Part shown: positions 17,701 to 26,219 of the stretch, piece after piece
Layout of the letters: each line of letters opens with the position of its first letter
Numbering within the stretch: position 1 is the stretch's first letter
Assembly (NCBI RefSeq): GCF_900232995.1
Contig: NZ_OCVX01000007.1
Location: 846,738-910,737 of the forward strand
Source of the DNA: Mycobacterium simulans
Lineage (GTDB): Bacteria > Actinomycetota > Actinomycetes > Mycobacteriales > Mycobacteriaceae
Direction: 5' to 3'
DNA: 64,000 bases
Program-made: the position numbers and the translations under genes
Notes under the pieces: model-generated
Databases searched by the model: none
The model's input: only the letters and a program-made list of their open reading frames with translations
What the model was told of the DNA's origin: nothing

Positions 17701-18875
17701 CCGGCGGCCAGGGTGGCCTAGGCGGCGACGGAGGCATCGGTGGCCACAACGTGAACGGCGGTAAAGCCGCCGGTGTGGGCGGCCAAGGCGGCGACGGCGG
17801 CGCCGGCGGCGCCGGTGGCGACGCAGTCGTCGGTGCGACCAACGGCAGCGGCGGCCAGGGGGGCACCGGCGGCACCGGCGGCCAAGGCGGCCTCGGGAAC
17901 TCCGACACCGGCACGGACGACGCCGGCGTCGGCGGCCAGGGCGGCAAGGGCGGCAACGGCGGGGCCGGGGGCGCGATCGGCACCGGCGGCACCGTCGGCG
18001 CCCCGACTGTGGGCGCCGCTGGCACCGGCGGGAACGGCGGCCACGGCGGCCAAGGCGGCGCGACCACCACTAGCGGACATACCGCCGGCGCGGGCGGTGC
18101 GGGCGGCGCTGGTGGTTCTGGAGGCGCAGGTGCCACCGGCCCGGCCGGCGGCAGCGGCGGCGGTGGTGGCCAGGGCGGTCAGGGCGGTCAAGGCGGCAAC
18201 GGCGGCTTGGCCTTCGCTCCCGGCGCAACCAATGGCGACGGCGGCGCGGGCGGCGCGGGCGGCGCGGGCGGCATCGGCGGCCACGGCTACGACGACGACG
18301 GCGCCAACAACGCGGGCAGCGGCGGCACCGGCGGGCGAGGAGGAGAAGGCGGCCTCGGCGGTGGGCCAGGGGTCACTGGCGGTGGCTCCATAGCCGGCAG
18401 CGCGGGCGCCGCGGGCAGTGGCGGCGAGGGCGGTCAAGGTGGTGAAGGCGGACATACCACGTTCGCCGGCCACACGGCGGGTACGGGCGGCAGCGGCGGC
18501 CTGGGCGGTACCGGCGCCCAAGGCGCCAACAGTGCAGGCCCCACCGTCCCTGCCGGAGACGGCGGCCAAGGCGGCAAAGGCGGGAAGGGTGGCATCGGCG
18601 GCGCCAACGCACTTGGCAAGGGCGGCGCCGGAGGTCAAGGTGGGCAAGGCGGCACCGGCGGCACCGGCGGCGGCGGCATCATCGCCGGCGGCACCGGCGG
18701 TGACGGGGGGGACGGGGGCGAGGGCGGCGACGGGGGGGTCGGCTCCAGTGGGGACCCCGGCACCCCCCGGGGCGCTGGCACGGCAGGCGGCACAGGCACC
18801 GGCCCGTCCGGCTCGGTCGGCGGCAAAGGCGGCACCGGCGGCCCCGGCGGCTCCGGCGGTCCCGGCTCGCCCTAA
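14760..18875 (+). CDS. Very large PE_PGRS protein with Gln-rich GGQGG super-repeat
   Basis: A 1371-residue PE_PGRS protein starting at GTG 14760 (ribosome binding site AGGAG 8 bases before). Residues 1-100 are a typical PE domain with Pro-Glu at 8-9, followed by the conserved linker APTEYLFGRPLIGNGANG. All the rest is PGRS, but many triplets are GGQGG rather than the usual GGAGG/GGNGG. Two landmark peptides recur in alternation about nine times each: an acidic D-D-G-S-x-N-A-G-T-G-G box and a G-H-T-A-G-A-G-G-Q-G-G box, giving a super-repeat of roughly 300-400 bp. Such proteins are exported by ESX-5 and form part of the cell surface; a specific role is unknown. It is convergent with the helicase gene and their ends overlap by 4 bp. 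Confidence 0.93.
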   Translation: MSYLAAVPEALAAAAADLTSIGSAVNEASGAAAGSTTGILAAGADEVSVMIAALLSEHGEVYQALSKAAAEFHQQFVQLLDGSAVTYVETELQNAEQNALNAVNAPTEYLFGRPLIGNGANGIPGTGQNGGNGGILWGNGGNGGSGAAGQAGGNGGSAGIFGNGGSGGAGGSSINGTGGAGGNAVAGAINGSGGMGGTGGIGGQGGLGYADDGVNPATSGGAGGFGGQGGAGGATGFGGTGGAVGAAGTGGQGGQGGQGGATTTAGHVAGQGGEGGQGGTGGTGAGATTPSGGAAAGGQGGQGGAGGTGGNAVAGAINGSGGQGGTGGQGGFGGVGYFDDGSNNAGTGGTGGEGGQGGAGGAIGTGGAGGAVGKGGIGGQGGTGGQGGDGAFLTGHAGGTGGQGGVGGQGGTTSGGINGIGGTGGTGGQGGTGGSGATDDGSDNAGTGGTGGTGGSAGLGGAIGTGGTGGAAGNAGVAGAGGTGGQGGGTGFTGHTAGAGGQGGQGGAGLAGGIGRDGGAGGAGGQGGQGGFAAIDATAGSGGQGGQGGTGGAGGTGLADTGSNDAGTGGKGGQGGQGGGGGAAGFGGTLGAVGAAGIGGTGGQGGQGGATATVGNIAGAGGQGGQGGQGGTGASNTTPAGTGFTGGQGGQGGAGGAGGNAIAGATNGSGGQGGTGGQGGTGGLGAIDDGSDNAGAGGTGGVGGTGGAGGAKGTGGSGGTVGDGGLGGQGGQGGDGGWGAFGTGDHGGQGGQGGDGGVGGTTSGGTNGSGGQGGTGGLGGAGGDGRIDDGSDTAGAGGMGGTGGQGGVGGAVGSGGTGGTVGGLGVGGQGGAGGRGGFTSFTGHTAGDGGQGGQGGQGATGADGTASSTTGATGGEGGAGGRGGDGGSAFAPGATAGNGGQGGTGGAGGEGGNGYADDGTIAAGAGGQGGKGGAGGQGGESGFEFGFGTGTGTSGDGGVGGQGGAGGQGGATTTSGHTAGAGGQGGLGGDGGIGGHNVNGGKAAGVGGQGGDGGAGGAGGDAVVGATNGSGGQGGTGGTGGQGGLGNSDTGTDDAGVGGQGGKGGNGGAGGAIGTGGTVGAPTVGAAGTGGNGGHGGQGGATTTSGHTAGAGGAGGAGGSGGAGATGPAGGSGGGGGQGGQGGQGGNGGLAFAPGATNGDGGAGGAGGAGGIGGHGYDDDGANNAGSGGTGGRGGEGGLGGGPGVTGGGSIAGSAGAAGSGGEGGQGGEGGHTTFAGHTAGTGGSGGLGGTGAQGANSAGPTVPAGDGGQGGKGGKGGIGGANALGKGGAGGQGGQGGTGGTGGGGIIAGGTGGDGGDGGEGGDGGVGSSGDPGTPRGAGTAGGTGTGPSGSVGGKGGTGGPGGSGGPGSP
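15388..18300 (+). repeat. Nine-copy PGRS super-repeat
   Basis: The GAC-GAC-GGC-TCC-like acidic box occurs at about 15388, 15777, 16075, 16439, 16822, 17122, 17510, 17908 and 18294. Spacings are about 389, 298, 364, 383, 300, 388, 398 and 386 bp. This shows tandem duplication of a whole module on top of the short Gly-Gly-X repeat. Two spacings (298 and 300) are about 85-90 bp shorter, suggesting a lost submodule. Confidence 0.8.
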
Positions 18876-21800
18876 GACGTCAAGGCCAGGAACGCGCCCA
18901 GGTCCACCAGACCGGCCGGCGTAGCGGGCAGATACTCGGTCAACATTTCCGAGCGCACGATTACCGTCGCATATTGTGCCCGGCTGATCGCGACGTTGAG
19001 TCGATTCCTGTTGAGCAGGAACGATATTCCGCGTGGTACGTCGTCAACGGACGAGGCAGTCATCGAAATGAAGACAACCGGCGCCTGCCCGCCCTGGAAC
19101 TTGTCGACCGTTCCGACCCGTACCTCGCCCAGTCCGGCCGACCGCAACCGTTGGCGCACCAGCGCCACCTGGGCGTTGTACGGCGCCAGCACTAGCACGT
19201 CGGAGGCGGCCAACGGTCGGGTGCCATGCTCGTCGGTCCAATCCCGGCCCAGTAGGTCCTGGATCTCCACAACGATTGCGTCGGCCTCCTCCGGACTTTC
19301 AATCGAATTACCTTGGTGGTCAATGAAAAGCGCGCGCACACCGGGCTCAAATCCGTCGAGGCGACGCGCGGCGGTGAACTCGGCGCGCGAGTGCAGCCGG
19401 CCCTCGTAGGACAGCGCCGATACCGCGGCGCAAATCGCCGGATGCATTCGGTACGAGCGGTCCAGGAAGTAGCCGCGTTCATCGGGCAGCGTGCGCTGTC
19501 CGTCGACCAACCAATCCAGGGCGGAGGCGTCGACCGGTTCGGGATGTGTTCCCTGACTGACCTGCGGCAGTTGCTGCGGGTCCCCGAGCAGCAATAGATT
19601 GGCGGCCGCCGGAGCCACGGCAATTGTGTTGGCCAAACAGAACTGACCCGCTTCGTCGATCACCAGCAGATCCAGGCTGCGCGGGGCCACGCGATTGCTG
19701 TTGGCGAAATCCCAGGCCGTACCACCGATTACGCACCCGTGGTTACTGGCGATGAACGCCGCGTACTGGCTGCCGTCGATCTCCTGCCAGCGTGCAGCAC
19801 CGTGATCGTGGGGTTTCTTGGCTACGAGCTCGGGGTCCAGGCCCGCGTCGATCACGCAGTCCAACAGATTTTCCACGGCCGCATGCGATTGCGCGACGAC
19901 GCCAATGCGCCAGCCATGTTCGGTGACCAGTCGCAGGATCACCCCGGCCGCGGTGTGCGTCTTGCCGGTTCCCGGGGGCCCGTGCACCGCCAGGTACGAC
20001 GAGTCCAGGTTCAGCACCGCCGCCGTAATGTCGGCGACGATATCGTTGCTACGCGGTAGCCCGGCCGCGTCGCGGGTGCGGGGCGGGCGGCGCAGCAGCA
20101 CGTCGACCAGCGCGGTGCTGGGCAGCTGCGGCAGCCCGGCGGCCACGGCAGCCGCCGTCGACTCAATTGACTGCCGCAGCGTGGTGGTCGGAACCGGGGG
20201 CCCCGGGGCCAGCGCAACGGGAAGCTGGTGAAACACGTTGCCGTCATCGCCAATTCGTTCAACAATGACAACCTCGGTGGGCAGTGCCGGGTCGTCGACC
20301 TCGACAACCACCGCGCGGCCCGCGGCACGGCGATCGGGATCGTCGGTCATACCCGCCGGAGCCGGAGGCTCATACAGCGCAAAAACGTTCGCATTGAGGT
20401 CGCCACGGGCCACTTCACCGGTCAGGCGCACCCGGCGCTGCAGCTTGTGCGCCCGCGGAGGCTTATGCCAGTCAACGGCGACCTCGGCGTCGATGACGAC
20501 GAAAACGTCTGTGTTGTCTGACCATTCGTCGACGGGATAATTCAGCCGATCGAAATGCGCCCACCAGAACGGCTTGTCCTCACGTCGATGATAGCCGCGG
20601 GCCGCCGCCACCAGAGCGACCGCCGCCTGTTCCGGGGTCCGCTCTGCAGCGGCCGCGTCACCGGTGAATGCCGACAACGTCAACGTCAACGGGTCATGGT
20701 CGTCGACGGGCTCGCCGTCGGCAACCGGCTGCACGCCGACCGGTGTGACGCCGGATTCCCAAGCGCGCATGACGAGCCAGTCACGCAGCGCGCGGGTGGA
20801 CCGGCAGTCGTAATGGTTGTAGTTCTCGATTTCCTTGAGCACGGTTGCGGCCTCGTCATGGCGCCCTTGACCGATCAGTTCGCAGTAGCGGGCATAGGAC
20901 GTGATCGAGTCGGTGGCGGTGGCGACGTCCCCGCAGCGCAGCTGTGTCCCCATGTAGAGCGGCTCCAGCGCCTTGAGGCTGACCGACTCGGCGCCGACCC
21001 GAATGCTCTTGCGCACCAACGGATACAAGTCGACCAACACCCCATTGCGCAGCAAGTCGTCGACCTCGTCCTCGCCGACGCCGTACCGCCCGGCCAGCCG
21101 CAACAGCGCGGTCTTCTCATACGGCGCGTAATGGTAGATGTGCATGTTGGGGTGGCGCCTACGGCGCTTGGCCACCACGGCCAGGAAGTCGGTCAGCGCC
21201 TTGCGTTCGGCGACCAGGTTGTGTGCCCACAACGGGCGGAAGGCCCCCGTCGCATCCAACACACCGAACAGATATTCCAGGCCCCAGTGCTTGCCGTCGG
21301 CGGTCCACAGCGGATCACCCTCGAAGTCGAAGAACAGGTCACCGGCGTTGGGCTCGGGCAATAGTGCCAGCGGCTGCGGGTCGGCGATCTCGAACTGCGG
21401 AATACCCGTATCACGTTGCCGCACTTGCAGTCTTGCCTGTGCGGCAAGTTTGTCCAGCGCACCGCTCGTCAGGCCGGGAACCGGCCGGTTATTGCCGGCC
21501 AGTTCCCCGATCGTGGTGATGCCGGAGTCAATGAGCTTCTCCCGCTGGGTCACTCGCATGCCGGCGACCAACAGCAGATCGTCGGCCGCGCGCAACTGTT
21601 CACTGCAGAGCTCACAACGAAAGCAGGCCCCAACCCGGTCGTCGTCCCAGCGGACCGCCCTGCCGGCGGCGTAGTGATCGTCGAGGAGGCGCTGCAAGCG
21701 CTCGCGCTGGGACCGATAGACCGGGACCAGATCGCCGACGCGGTAGCGCACCACGGTGCCGTCGCCAAGCTCGAGCTCGGCCTCGGATGCCACCGCCACG

Positions 21801-22300
21801 CCCGCGCGCGCCAGCGCATCGGCATAGGCCGCAAGCTGCAACAACGCGGTCGCCTTGGCCGACCGGGCCAGCTTGGTGTCGGCGACCCGATATTGCTCAC
21901 CATCTCGGATCAGGAAGTCGGCGAAGCCGACGAAGCGGCCGTCGAACATGGCGGCCTGATACACCACGGGCGCGCACCGGGCGATGGCGCGCTGCGTCGC
22001 CTCGGCCGCAGCCGTTAGCCCGTCGACCGAGTATGCCGGGCGACCAATCACCGCAACCGCATCGCCGAACTGGTCGCGCAGCTGGCCGAGCCGGCGCCGC
22101 TCGTGCTCGGTACCGAGAGCCGCGGTGCGTGCGAACAGTTCGTCGTCGCCCGAGACCGCGGGACCTCGGCCCAGCTTCGCGTCGAAATCCCTGAGCAGCG
22201 CGTACTCGCACCGGGCCGCGGCCGCGAGATCCGAAGCGCTGTAGACGATGTTGTCGCCGGTGACGAACACAGCAGCCACTGTAGGGGAGAGGACCGACAA
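18872..22300 (-). CDS. TM0106-type RecB-like nuclease fused to UPF1-like superfamily 1 helicase (Rv1251c-like)
   Basis: A 1142-residue multidomain protein. The N-terminal 250 residues resemble a Cas4/RecB nuclease, with a Cys-rich cluster (ACFRCELCSEQL) that could hold an iron-sulphur centre. Residues about 310-510 are an RNase-H-like domain starting with DLFFDFEGDPLW and an HYAPYEKTALLRLAGRYG segment. The C-terminal 450 residues are an SF1B helicase: Walker A GPPGTGKTHTAAG, DEAG box LLVIDEAGQF, motif III LLLGDPQQLPQ, and motifs V-VI VGTVDKFQGGQAPVV and LNVAISRA. Length matches Rv1251c (about 1139 residues). A GTG at 22264 is an alternative start. Its position next to lprE and deaD matches H37Rv. 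Its DNA or RNA substrate is unknown. Confidence 0.9.
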   Translation of the reverse strand: MSVLSPTVAAVFVTGDNIVYSASDLAAAARCEYALLRDFDAKLGRGPAVSGDDELFARTAALGTEHERRRLGQLRDQFGDAVAVIGRPAYSVDGLTAAAEATQRAIARCAPVVYQAAMFDGRFVGFADFLIRDGEQYRVADTKLARSAKATALLQLAAYADALARAGVAVASEAELELGDGTVVRYRVGDLVPVYRSQRERLQRLLDDHYAAGRAVRWDDDRVGACFRCELCSEQLRAADDLLLVAGMRVTQREKLIDSGITTIGELAGNNRPVPGLTSGALDKLAAQARLQVRQRDTGIPQFEIADPQPLALLPEPNAGDLFFDFEGDPLWTADGKHWGLEYLFGVLDATGAFRPLWAHNLVAERKALTDFLAVVAKRRRRHPNMHIYHYAPYEKTALLRLAGRYGVGEDEVDDLLRNGVLVDLYPLVRKSIRVGAESVSLKALEPLYMGTQLRCGDVATATDSITSYARYCELIGQGRHDEAATVLKEIENYNHYDCRSTRALRDWLVMRAWESGVTPVGVQPVADGEPVDDHDPLTLTLSAFTGDAAAAERTPEQAAVALVAAARGYHRREDKPFWWAHFDRLNYPVDEWSDNTDVFVVIDAEVAVDWHKPPRAHKLQRRVRLTGEVARGDLNANVFALYEPPAPAGMTDDPDRRAAGRAVVVEVDDPALPTEVVIVERIGDDGNVFHQLPVALAPGPPVPTTTLRQSIESTAAAVAAGLPQLPSTALVDVLLRRPPRTRDAAGLPRSNDIVADITAAVLNLDSSYLAVHGPPGTGKTHTAAGVILRLVTEHGWRIGVVAQSHAAVENLLDCVIDAGLDPELVAKKPHDHGAARWQEIDGSQYAAFIASNHGCVIGGTAWDFANSNRVAPRSLDLLVIDEAGQFCLANTIAVAPAAANLLLLGDPQQLPQVSQGTHPEPVDASALDWLVDGQRTLPDERGYFLDRSYRMHPAICAAVSALSYEGRLHSRAEFTAARRLDGFEPGVRALFIDHQGNSIESPEEADAIVVEIQDLLGRDWTDEHGTRPLAASDVLVLAPYNAQVALVRQRLRSAGLGEVRVGTVDKFQGGQAPVVFISMTASSVDDVPRGISFLLNRNRLNVAISRAQYATVIVRSEMLTEYLPATPAGLVDLGAFLALTS

Positions 22301-22320
22301 ATCCGGTCGTTCGCAATGTC

Positions 22321-22594
22321 ATGCGTCCACGAGCCCAGCATCGACCGCAGCGAACAACGAGACACAGATCGACCTCGACGACGAAGCGCTGGCCCGGTCC
22401 CGCGAGCAGGCGGAGGACTACGAGGGTTGGCTGGGCGCCCGGTGGTGCGTGCCCTGTCGGTCGTGGATCTGCTGATCTGCGGCACGGCCGCGGCCACGGG
22501 CCTAGTCGTCCTCCACGACGACGCCGATTACGAACTCGCAGAGCGCCACATTCCCGATGTCGTTGCGTGCCGCGCTGTTCGCGCCGACGGGTAG
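22321..22594 (+). pseudogene. VapBC toxin-antitoxin relic (PIN domain C-terminus)
   Basis: The plus strand between the helicase and lprE holds two pieces in different frames. The first, at about 22360-22440, reads TQIDLDDEALARSREQAEDY then EGWLGAR. The second, from 22447 to the TAG at 22592, reads VRALSVVDLLICGTAAATGL then VVLHDDADYELAER, the C-terminal half of a VapC PIN domain, including the acidic pair of L-H-D-D-x-D-Y. The first three PIN acidic residues and a complete antitoxin are missing. It is a decayed VapBC locus. Confidence 0.6.
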
Positions 22595-22601
22595 CGGGCC
22601 G

Positions 22602-23207
22602 TCAGCCGCGGGTGGTGTTGCCGATCAGTTCGACCCCGCTGCCGTTCCAGTGGAACTTCACATCGCCATTCAAGCCATGGATGCCGCTGGGGTACGTCAG
22701 CGCCACCGTGTCGCCATTGCACTGTGAGGTGTCAATGCCGTTGAATCCGTAGGTGTCTGGCACGCCCTGCGGAATGTAGCGGCCCAGATGGAACAGCACC
22801 GCGCGGGTGCTGGGGTTGAGGGCGTTGGTGTTGGCCTTGATAATCACCGCGGACAACTGAGCGCACTCGTTGTAGTTGCCGGCCAGCGGTTCGGGATTCC
22901 ACGGCTGCTCGCTGCGCGGGTCCCGAGGCAACTCCGAGACGACTTTCGCGATGGTGGGCGAGGCGAGGTTGACGGCGCACGGATCGACCGGCGCTGTGCT
23001 GCTGCTGGGCGGTGCGGCCGTCGCCGACGGCGGTCCGGGCGTGGCGTCGGGTGCGTTGGCGGGAGCTGTCGGTGTGATCGGCGTGGCCGTCGGCGTCTTA
23101 GCGACGGTGGAGTCTCCGGAACCGCAGCCCGTCAACATCGTGGCGACCAAAACAGCGGCCACGCTCAGCGGCCGGGCGCGGCGGGGTAGCGACCACACAT
23201 CGCGCAC
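22602..23207 (-). CDS. lprE: Lipoprotein LprE
   Basis: A 201-residue lipoprotein, the same length class as LprE (Rv1252c, 202 residues) and in the same place next to deaD. Start GTG 23207 gives a signal peptide PLSVAAVLVATMLTGC with an L-T-G-C lipobox. A Thr/Pro/Ala linker to about residue 75 is followed by a domain with VDPCAVNL, YNECAQLSAVII and a C-terminal segment GDVKFHWNGSGVELIGNTTR, typical of LppP/LprE lipoproteins. In M. tuberculosis LprE has been linked to macrophage survival; here only the family is evident. It is divergent from deaD. Confidence 0.9.
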   Translation of the reverse strand: MRDVWSLPRRARPLSVAAVLVATMLTGCGSGDSTVAKTPTATPITPTAPANAPDATPGPPSATAAPPSSSTAPVDPCAVNLASPTIAKVVSELPRDPRSEQPWNPEPLAGNYNECAQLSAVIIKANTNALNPSTRAVLFHLGRYIPQGVPDTYGFNGIDTSQCNGDTVALTYPSGIHGLNGDVKFHWNGSGVELIGNTTRG

Positions 23208-23395
23208 CGTACCGCCATCGGCCCCGCGGGTGTGGCAGGCGCGGCCGTGCAATCGCGATCACCGTCGCGAGGGTGCGCAGTTGTACGGCCGACGCGGCGT
23301 GTCGGTGTACAGACACGCGCGCTCGCCCAGCGGGCGGGCCACCCGCCGCGCCCTGCGCTGCCAGGCCCGGCACCGCCCGTAGACTCGATGTCCAA

Positions 23396-25066
23396 ATGGC
23401 CATCTCGGACAACTCGCCTGCGGCGTCCCCTGTGACATTTGCCGACCTGCAGATTCATCCGCGCGTCTTGCGGGCGGTCGGTGAAGTCGGTTACGAATCG
23501 CCGACGGCGATTCAGGCCGCCACGATCCCGGCGCTCATGGCAGGCTCGGATGTGGTGGGGCTGGCGCAGACCGGCACCGGCAAGACGGCGGCTTTCGCGA
23601 TCCCGATCCTGTCCAGAATTGACACGACCAGCAAGGCCACCCAAGCATTGGTGCTCGCGCCGACCCGTGAGCTGGCGCTGCAGGTGGCCGAGGCGTTCAG
23701 CCGCTACGGGGCCCACCTGCGGCAGCTCAACGTCCTGCCAATCTACGGCGGATCGTCCTACGGGGTGCAACTGGCCGGGCTGCGACGCGGGGCGCAGGTG
23801 GTGGTTGGAACCCCCGGCCGGGTCATCGATCACCTAGAACGCGGGACGCTGGACTTATCGCGGGTGGACTACCTGGTGCTCGATGAGGCCGACGAGATGC
23901 TCGCCATGGGTTTCGCCGACGACGTCGACCGCATCCTGTCCGAAACCCCGGAATACAAACAGGTCGCGCTGTTTTCGGCAACCATGCCTGCCGCGATCCG
24001 CAAGATCACCGCTCAGTATCTGCATGACCCGTTCGAAGTCACGGCAGAGGCGAAAACAGCTACCGCCGAGAATATTTCGCAGCGGTACATGCAAGTGGCG
24101 GGGCCACGCAAGATGGATGCGCTCACTCGAGTACTGGAAGTCGAGCCGTTCGAGGCGATGATCGTCTTCGTAAGAACCAAGCAGGCGACCGAGGAAGTTG
24201 CCGAAAGGCTGCGTGCCCGAGGGTTTTCCGCCTCAGCCATCAACGGCGACATCCCGCAGGCGCAGCGCGAACGGACCATTGCAGCACTGCGAGAAGGCTC
24301 CATCGACATACTGGTCGCCACGGACGTGGCGGCCCGGGGGCTCGACGTCGAGCGGATCTCGCATGTGCTCAACTACGACATCCCGCACGACACCGAGTCC
24401 TACGTGCACCGGATCGGCCGCACCGGCAGGGCCGGGCGCTCGGGATCCGCGCTGTTGTTCGTCTCGCCGCGGGAGCGTCACCTGCTCAACGCGATCGAAA
24501 AGGCCACCCGGCAAACGCTTACCGAAACTGAGCTGCCCACGGTTGAGGACGTCAATGCCCAGCGGGTGGCAAAATTCGCCGATTCCATCACCGGCGCGCT
24601 CGGCAGTCCGGGAATCGAGCTGTTCCGCAGGCTGATCGAGGACTATGAACGTGAGCACAATGTCCCGATGGCCGATATCGCGGCGGCGCTGGCGTTGCAG
24701 TCACGCGATGGCGAGGAATTCCTACTAGCACCCGACCCGTCGCCGCGGCGACCGGAAAAGCGAAGCCGCGAGGACCGACCCGAAAAGCCTAGGCGTAAGC
24801 CGGAGTTCACCACATACCGGGTCTCCGTCGGCAAGCGGCACAAGATCGGTCCGGGCGCAATCGTCGGCGCCATCGCCAACGAGGGAGGTTTGCATCGCAG
24901 CGATTTCGGCCATATCAGCATCGGACCGGACTCCTCACTGGTGGAACTGCCGGCCAAACTGCCCAAAGCGGCACTGAAAAAGCTTGAAAAGACCCGGATT
25001 TCGGGTGTTCTGATCAACTTGCGGCCAGACCGGGCAGGCAAACCCCGCCGGAGCCGTGCCGGATGA
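23396..25066 (+). CDS. deaD: ATP-dependent RNA helicase, DEAD-box (DeaD/CsdA)
   Basis: A 556-residue DEAD-box RNA helicase involved in RNA remodelling and ribosome assembly in the cold. Start ATG 23396 (MAISDNSPAAS) aligns with remembered Rv1253. Motifs in order: Q motif SPTAIQAATIP; Walker A AQTGTGKTAAF; motif Ib TPGR; DEAD box LDEADEM; SAT in FSATMP; motif IV IVFVRTK; VATDVAARGLDV; and HRIGRTGRAGR. The C-terminus has a charged linker (PRRPEKRSREDRPEKP) and the DbpA-like RNA-binding domain KRHKIGPGAIVGAIANEGG. It overlaps the downstream acyltransferase gene by 4 bp, so the two are translationally coupled; together with three further genes this forms one long operon. Confidence 0.96.
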   Translation: MAISDNSPAASPVTFADLQIHPRVLRAVGEVGYESPTAIQAATIPALMAGSDVVGLAQTGTGKTAAFAIPILSRIDTTSKATQALVLAPTRELALQVAEAFSRYGAHLRQLNVLPIYGGSSYGVQLAGLRRGAQVVVGTPGRVIDHLERGTLDLSRVDYLVLDEADEMLAMGFADDVDRILSETPEYKQVALFSATMPAAIRKITAQYLHDPFEVTAEAKTATAENISQRYMQVAGPRKMDALTRVLEVEPFEAMIVFVRTKQATEEVAERLRARGFSASAINGDIPQAQRERTIAALREGSIDILVATDVAARGLDVERISHVLNYDIPHDTESYVHRIGRTGRAGRSGSALLFVSPRERHLLNAIEKATRQTLTETELPTVEDVNAQRVAKFADSITGALGSPGIELFRRLIEDYEREHNVPMADIAAALALQSRDGEEFLLAPDPSPRRPEKRSREDRPEKPRRKPEFTTYRVSVGKRHKIGPGAIVGAIANEGGLHRSDFGHISIGPDSSLVELPAKLPKAALKKLEKTRISGVLINLRPDRAGKPRRSRAG

Positions 25067-26205
25067 CCCTGTCCGAGGAACGAGACGCCCAAGGCGGACT
25101 CGAGCAAACCGCGCACGTGGACCGGGTGGCGTCGCTGACCGGAATCCGGGCCGTCGCCGCGCTTCTGGTCGTCGGCACTCACGCGGCTTACACCACCGGC
25201 AAGTACACCCACGGCTATTGGGGCCTGGTCGGTGCCCGGTTGGAGATCGGCGTGCCGATCTTTTTCGTGCTCTCGGGTTTCCTGCTGTTCCGCCCGTGGG
25301 TGAAGTCGGCGGCCACGGGCGGTCCGCCACCTTCACTGAGTCGCTATGCGTGGCACCGGGTTCGGCGCATCATGCCTGCCTACATCATCACCGTGCTGTT
25401 CGCCTATGTCCTGTACCACTTTCGGGAGGCGGGACCAAACCCCGGGCATAGCTGGGTGGGACTGATCCGCAACCTTACCTTGACCCAGATCTACACCGAC
25501 GGCTATTTGGGTTCCTATCTGCATCAGGGCCTCACCCAGATGTGGAGCCTGGCGGTGGAGGCCGCCTTCTACGTGTCGCTGCCGCTGTTGGCGTACCTAC
25601 TGCTGGTCCTGATAAGTCGGCGACGCTGGCAGCCCAGGTTGCTGTTGGGCGCATTGGTGGGGCTGACGCTAATCAGCCCGGTTTGGTTGATCCTGGTGCA
25701 CACCGATCACTGGTTTCCCGACGGCGCCCGATTGTGGCTACCTACCTATCTCGCCTGGTTCCTCGGCGGCATGATGCTGGCCGTGTTGCAGGCCATGGGT
25801 GTGCGCTGCTACGCGTTTGCGGCCATTCCGCTGGCGATCATCAGCTACTTCATCGTCTCCACTCCGATCGCCGGGGCGCCTACCACATCGCCGGCGACAC
25901 TTAGCGAGGCGCTGGTCAAGACGGGCTTCTATGCCGTGATTGCCGCGCTGGCAGTGGCGCCGCTGGCCTTGGGCGACCAGGGCTGGTATTGGCGGCTGCT
26001 GGCCAGCCGACCGATGGTGTGGCTCGGTGAAATCTCATACGAGATCTTCTTGATCCATCTGGTGACGATGGAATTCGCCATGGTTTATGTGGTCCGAGCA
26101 CACGTGTACACCGGCTCGATGCTGTACCTCTTTGTCGCGACGATGGCGATCACCATTCCATTGGCTTGGCTGTTACACCGCTTCACGCGCGTCAAGGCCG
26201 ATTAG
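25063..26205 (+). CDS. Integral membrane acyltransferase (acyltransferase 3 family, Rv1254-like)
   Basis: A 380-residue inner-membrane O-acyltransferase of the OafA/acyltransferase-3 family, about ten transmembrane helices. It shows the N-terminal signature SLTGIRAVAALLVVGTHAAY with the conserved His, then GVPIFFVLSGFLLFRPWV, the R-Y-x-x-x-R-x-x-R-I-x-P motif in RYAWHRVRRIMPAYI, and MWSLAVEAAFYVSLPLLAY. Length and position equal Rv1254. Family members move acyl groups onto sugars or lipids at the membrane. In H37Rv the next gene is the TetR Rv1255c; here an exporter, N-acyltransferase and N-hydroxylase set is inserted before it. The ATG overlaps the deaD stop (ATGA). Confidence 0.92.
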   Translation: MTLSEERDAQGGLEQTAHVDRVASLTGIRAVAALLVVGTHAAYTTGKYTHGYWGLVGARLEIGVPIFFVLSGFLLFRPWVKSAATGGPPPSLSRYAWHRVRRIMPAYIITVLFAYVLYHFREAGPNPGHSWVGLIRNLTLTQIYTDGYLGSYLHQGLTQMWSLAVEAAFYVSLPLLAYLLLVLISRRRWQPRLLLGALVGLTLISPVWLILVHTDHWFPDGARLWLPTYLAWFLGGMMLAVLQAMGVRCYAFAAIPLAIISYFIVSTPIAGAPTTSPATLSEALVKTGFYAVIAALAVAPLALGDQGWYWRLLASRPMVWLGEISYEIFLIHLVTMEFAMVYVVRAHVYTGSMLYLFVATMAITIPLAWLLHRFTRVKAD

Positions 26206-26219
26206 ACGGGCTTGACTTA

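Noticed and set aside
14760..18875. CRISPR-like regular repeat
   Set aside because: Repeats are coding, degenerate and in frame; no constant spacer-repeat pattern or cas genes.
23165..23833. 222-residue minus-strand ORF overlapping deaD
   Set aside because: Out-of-frame shadow of the well-supported DEAD-box gene.
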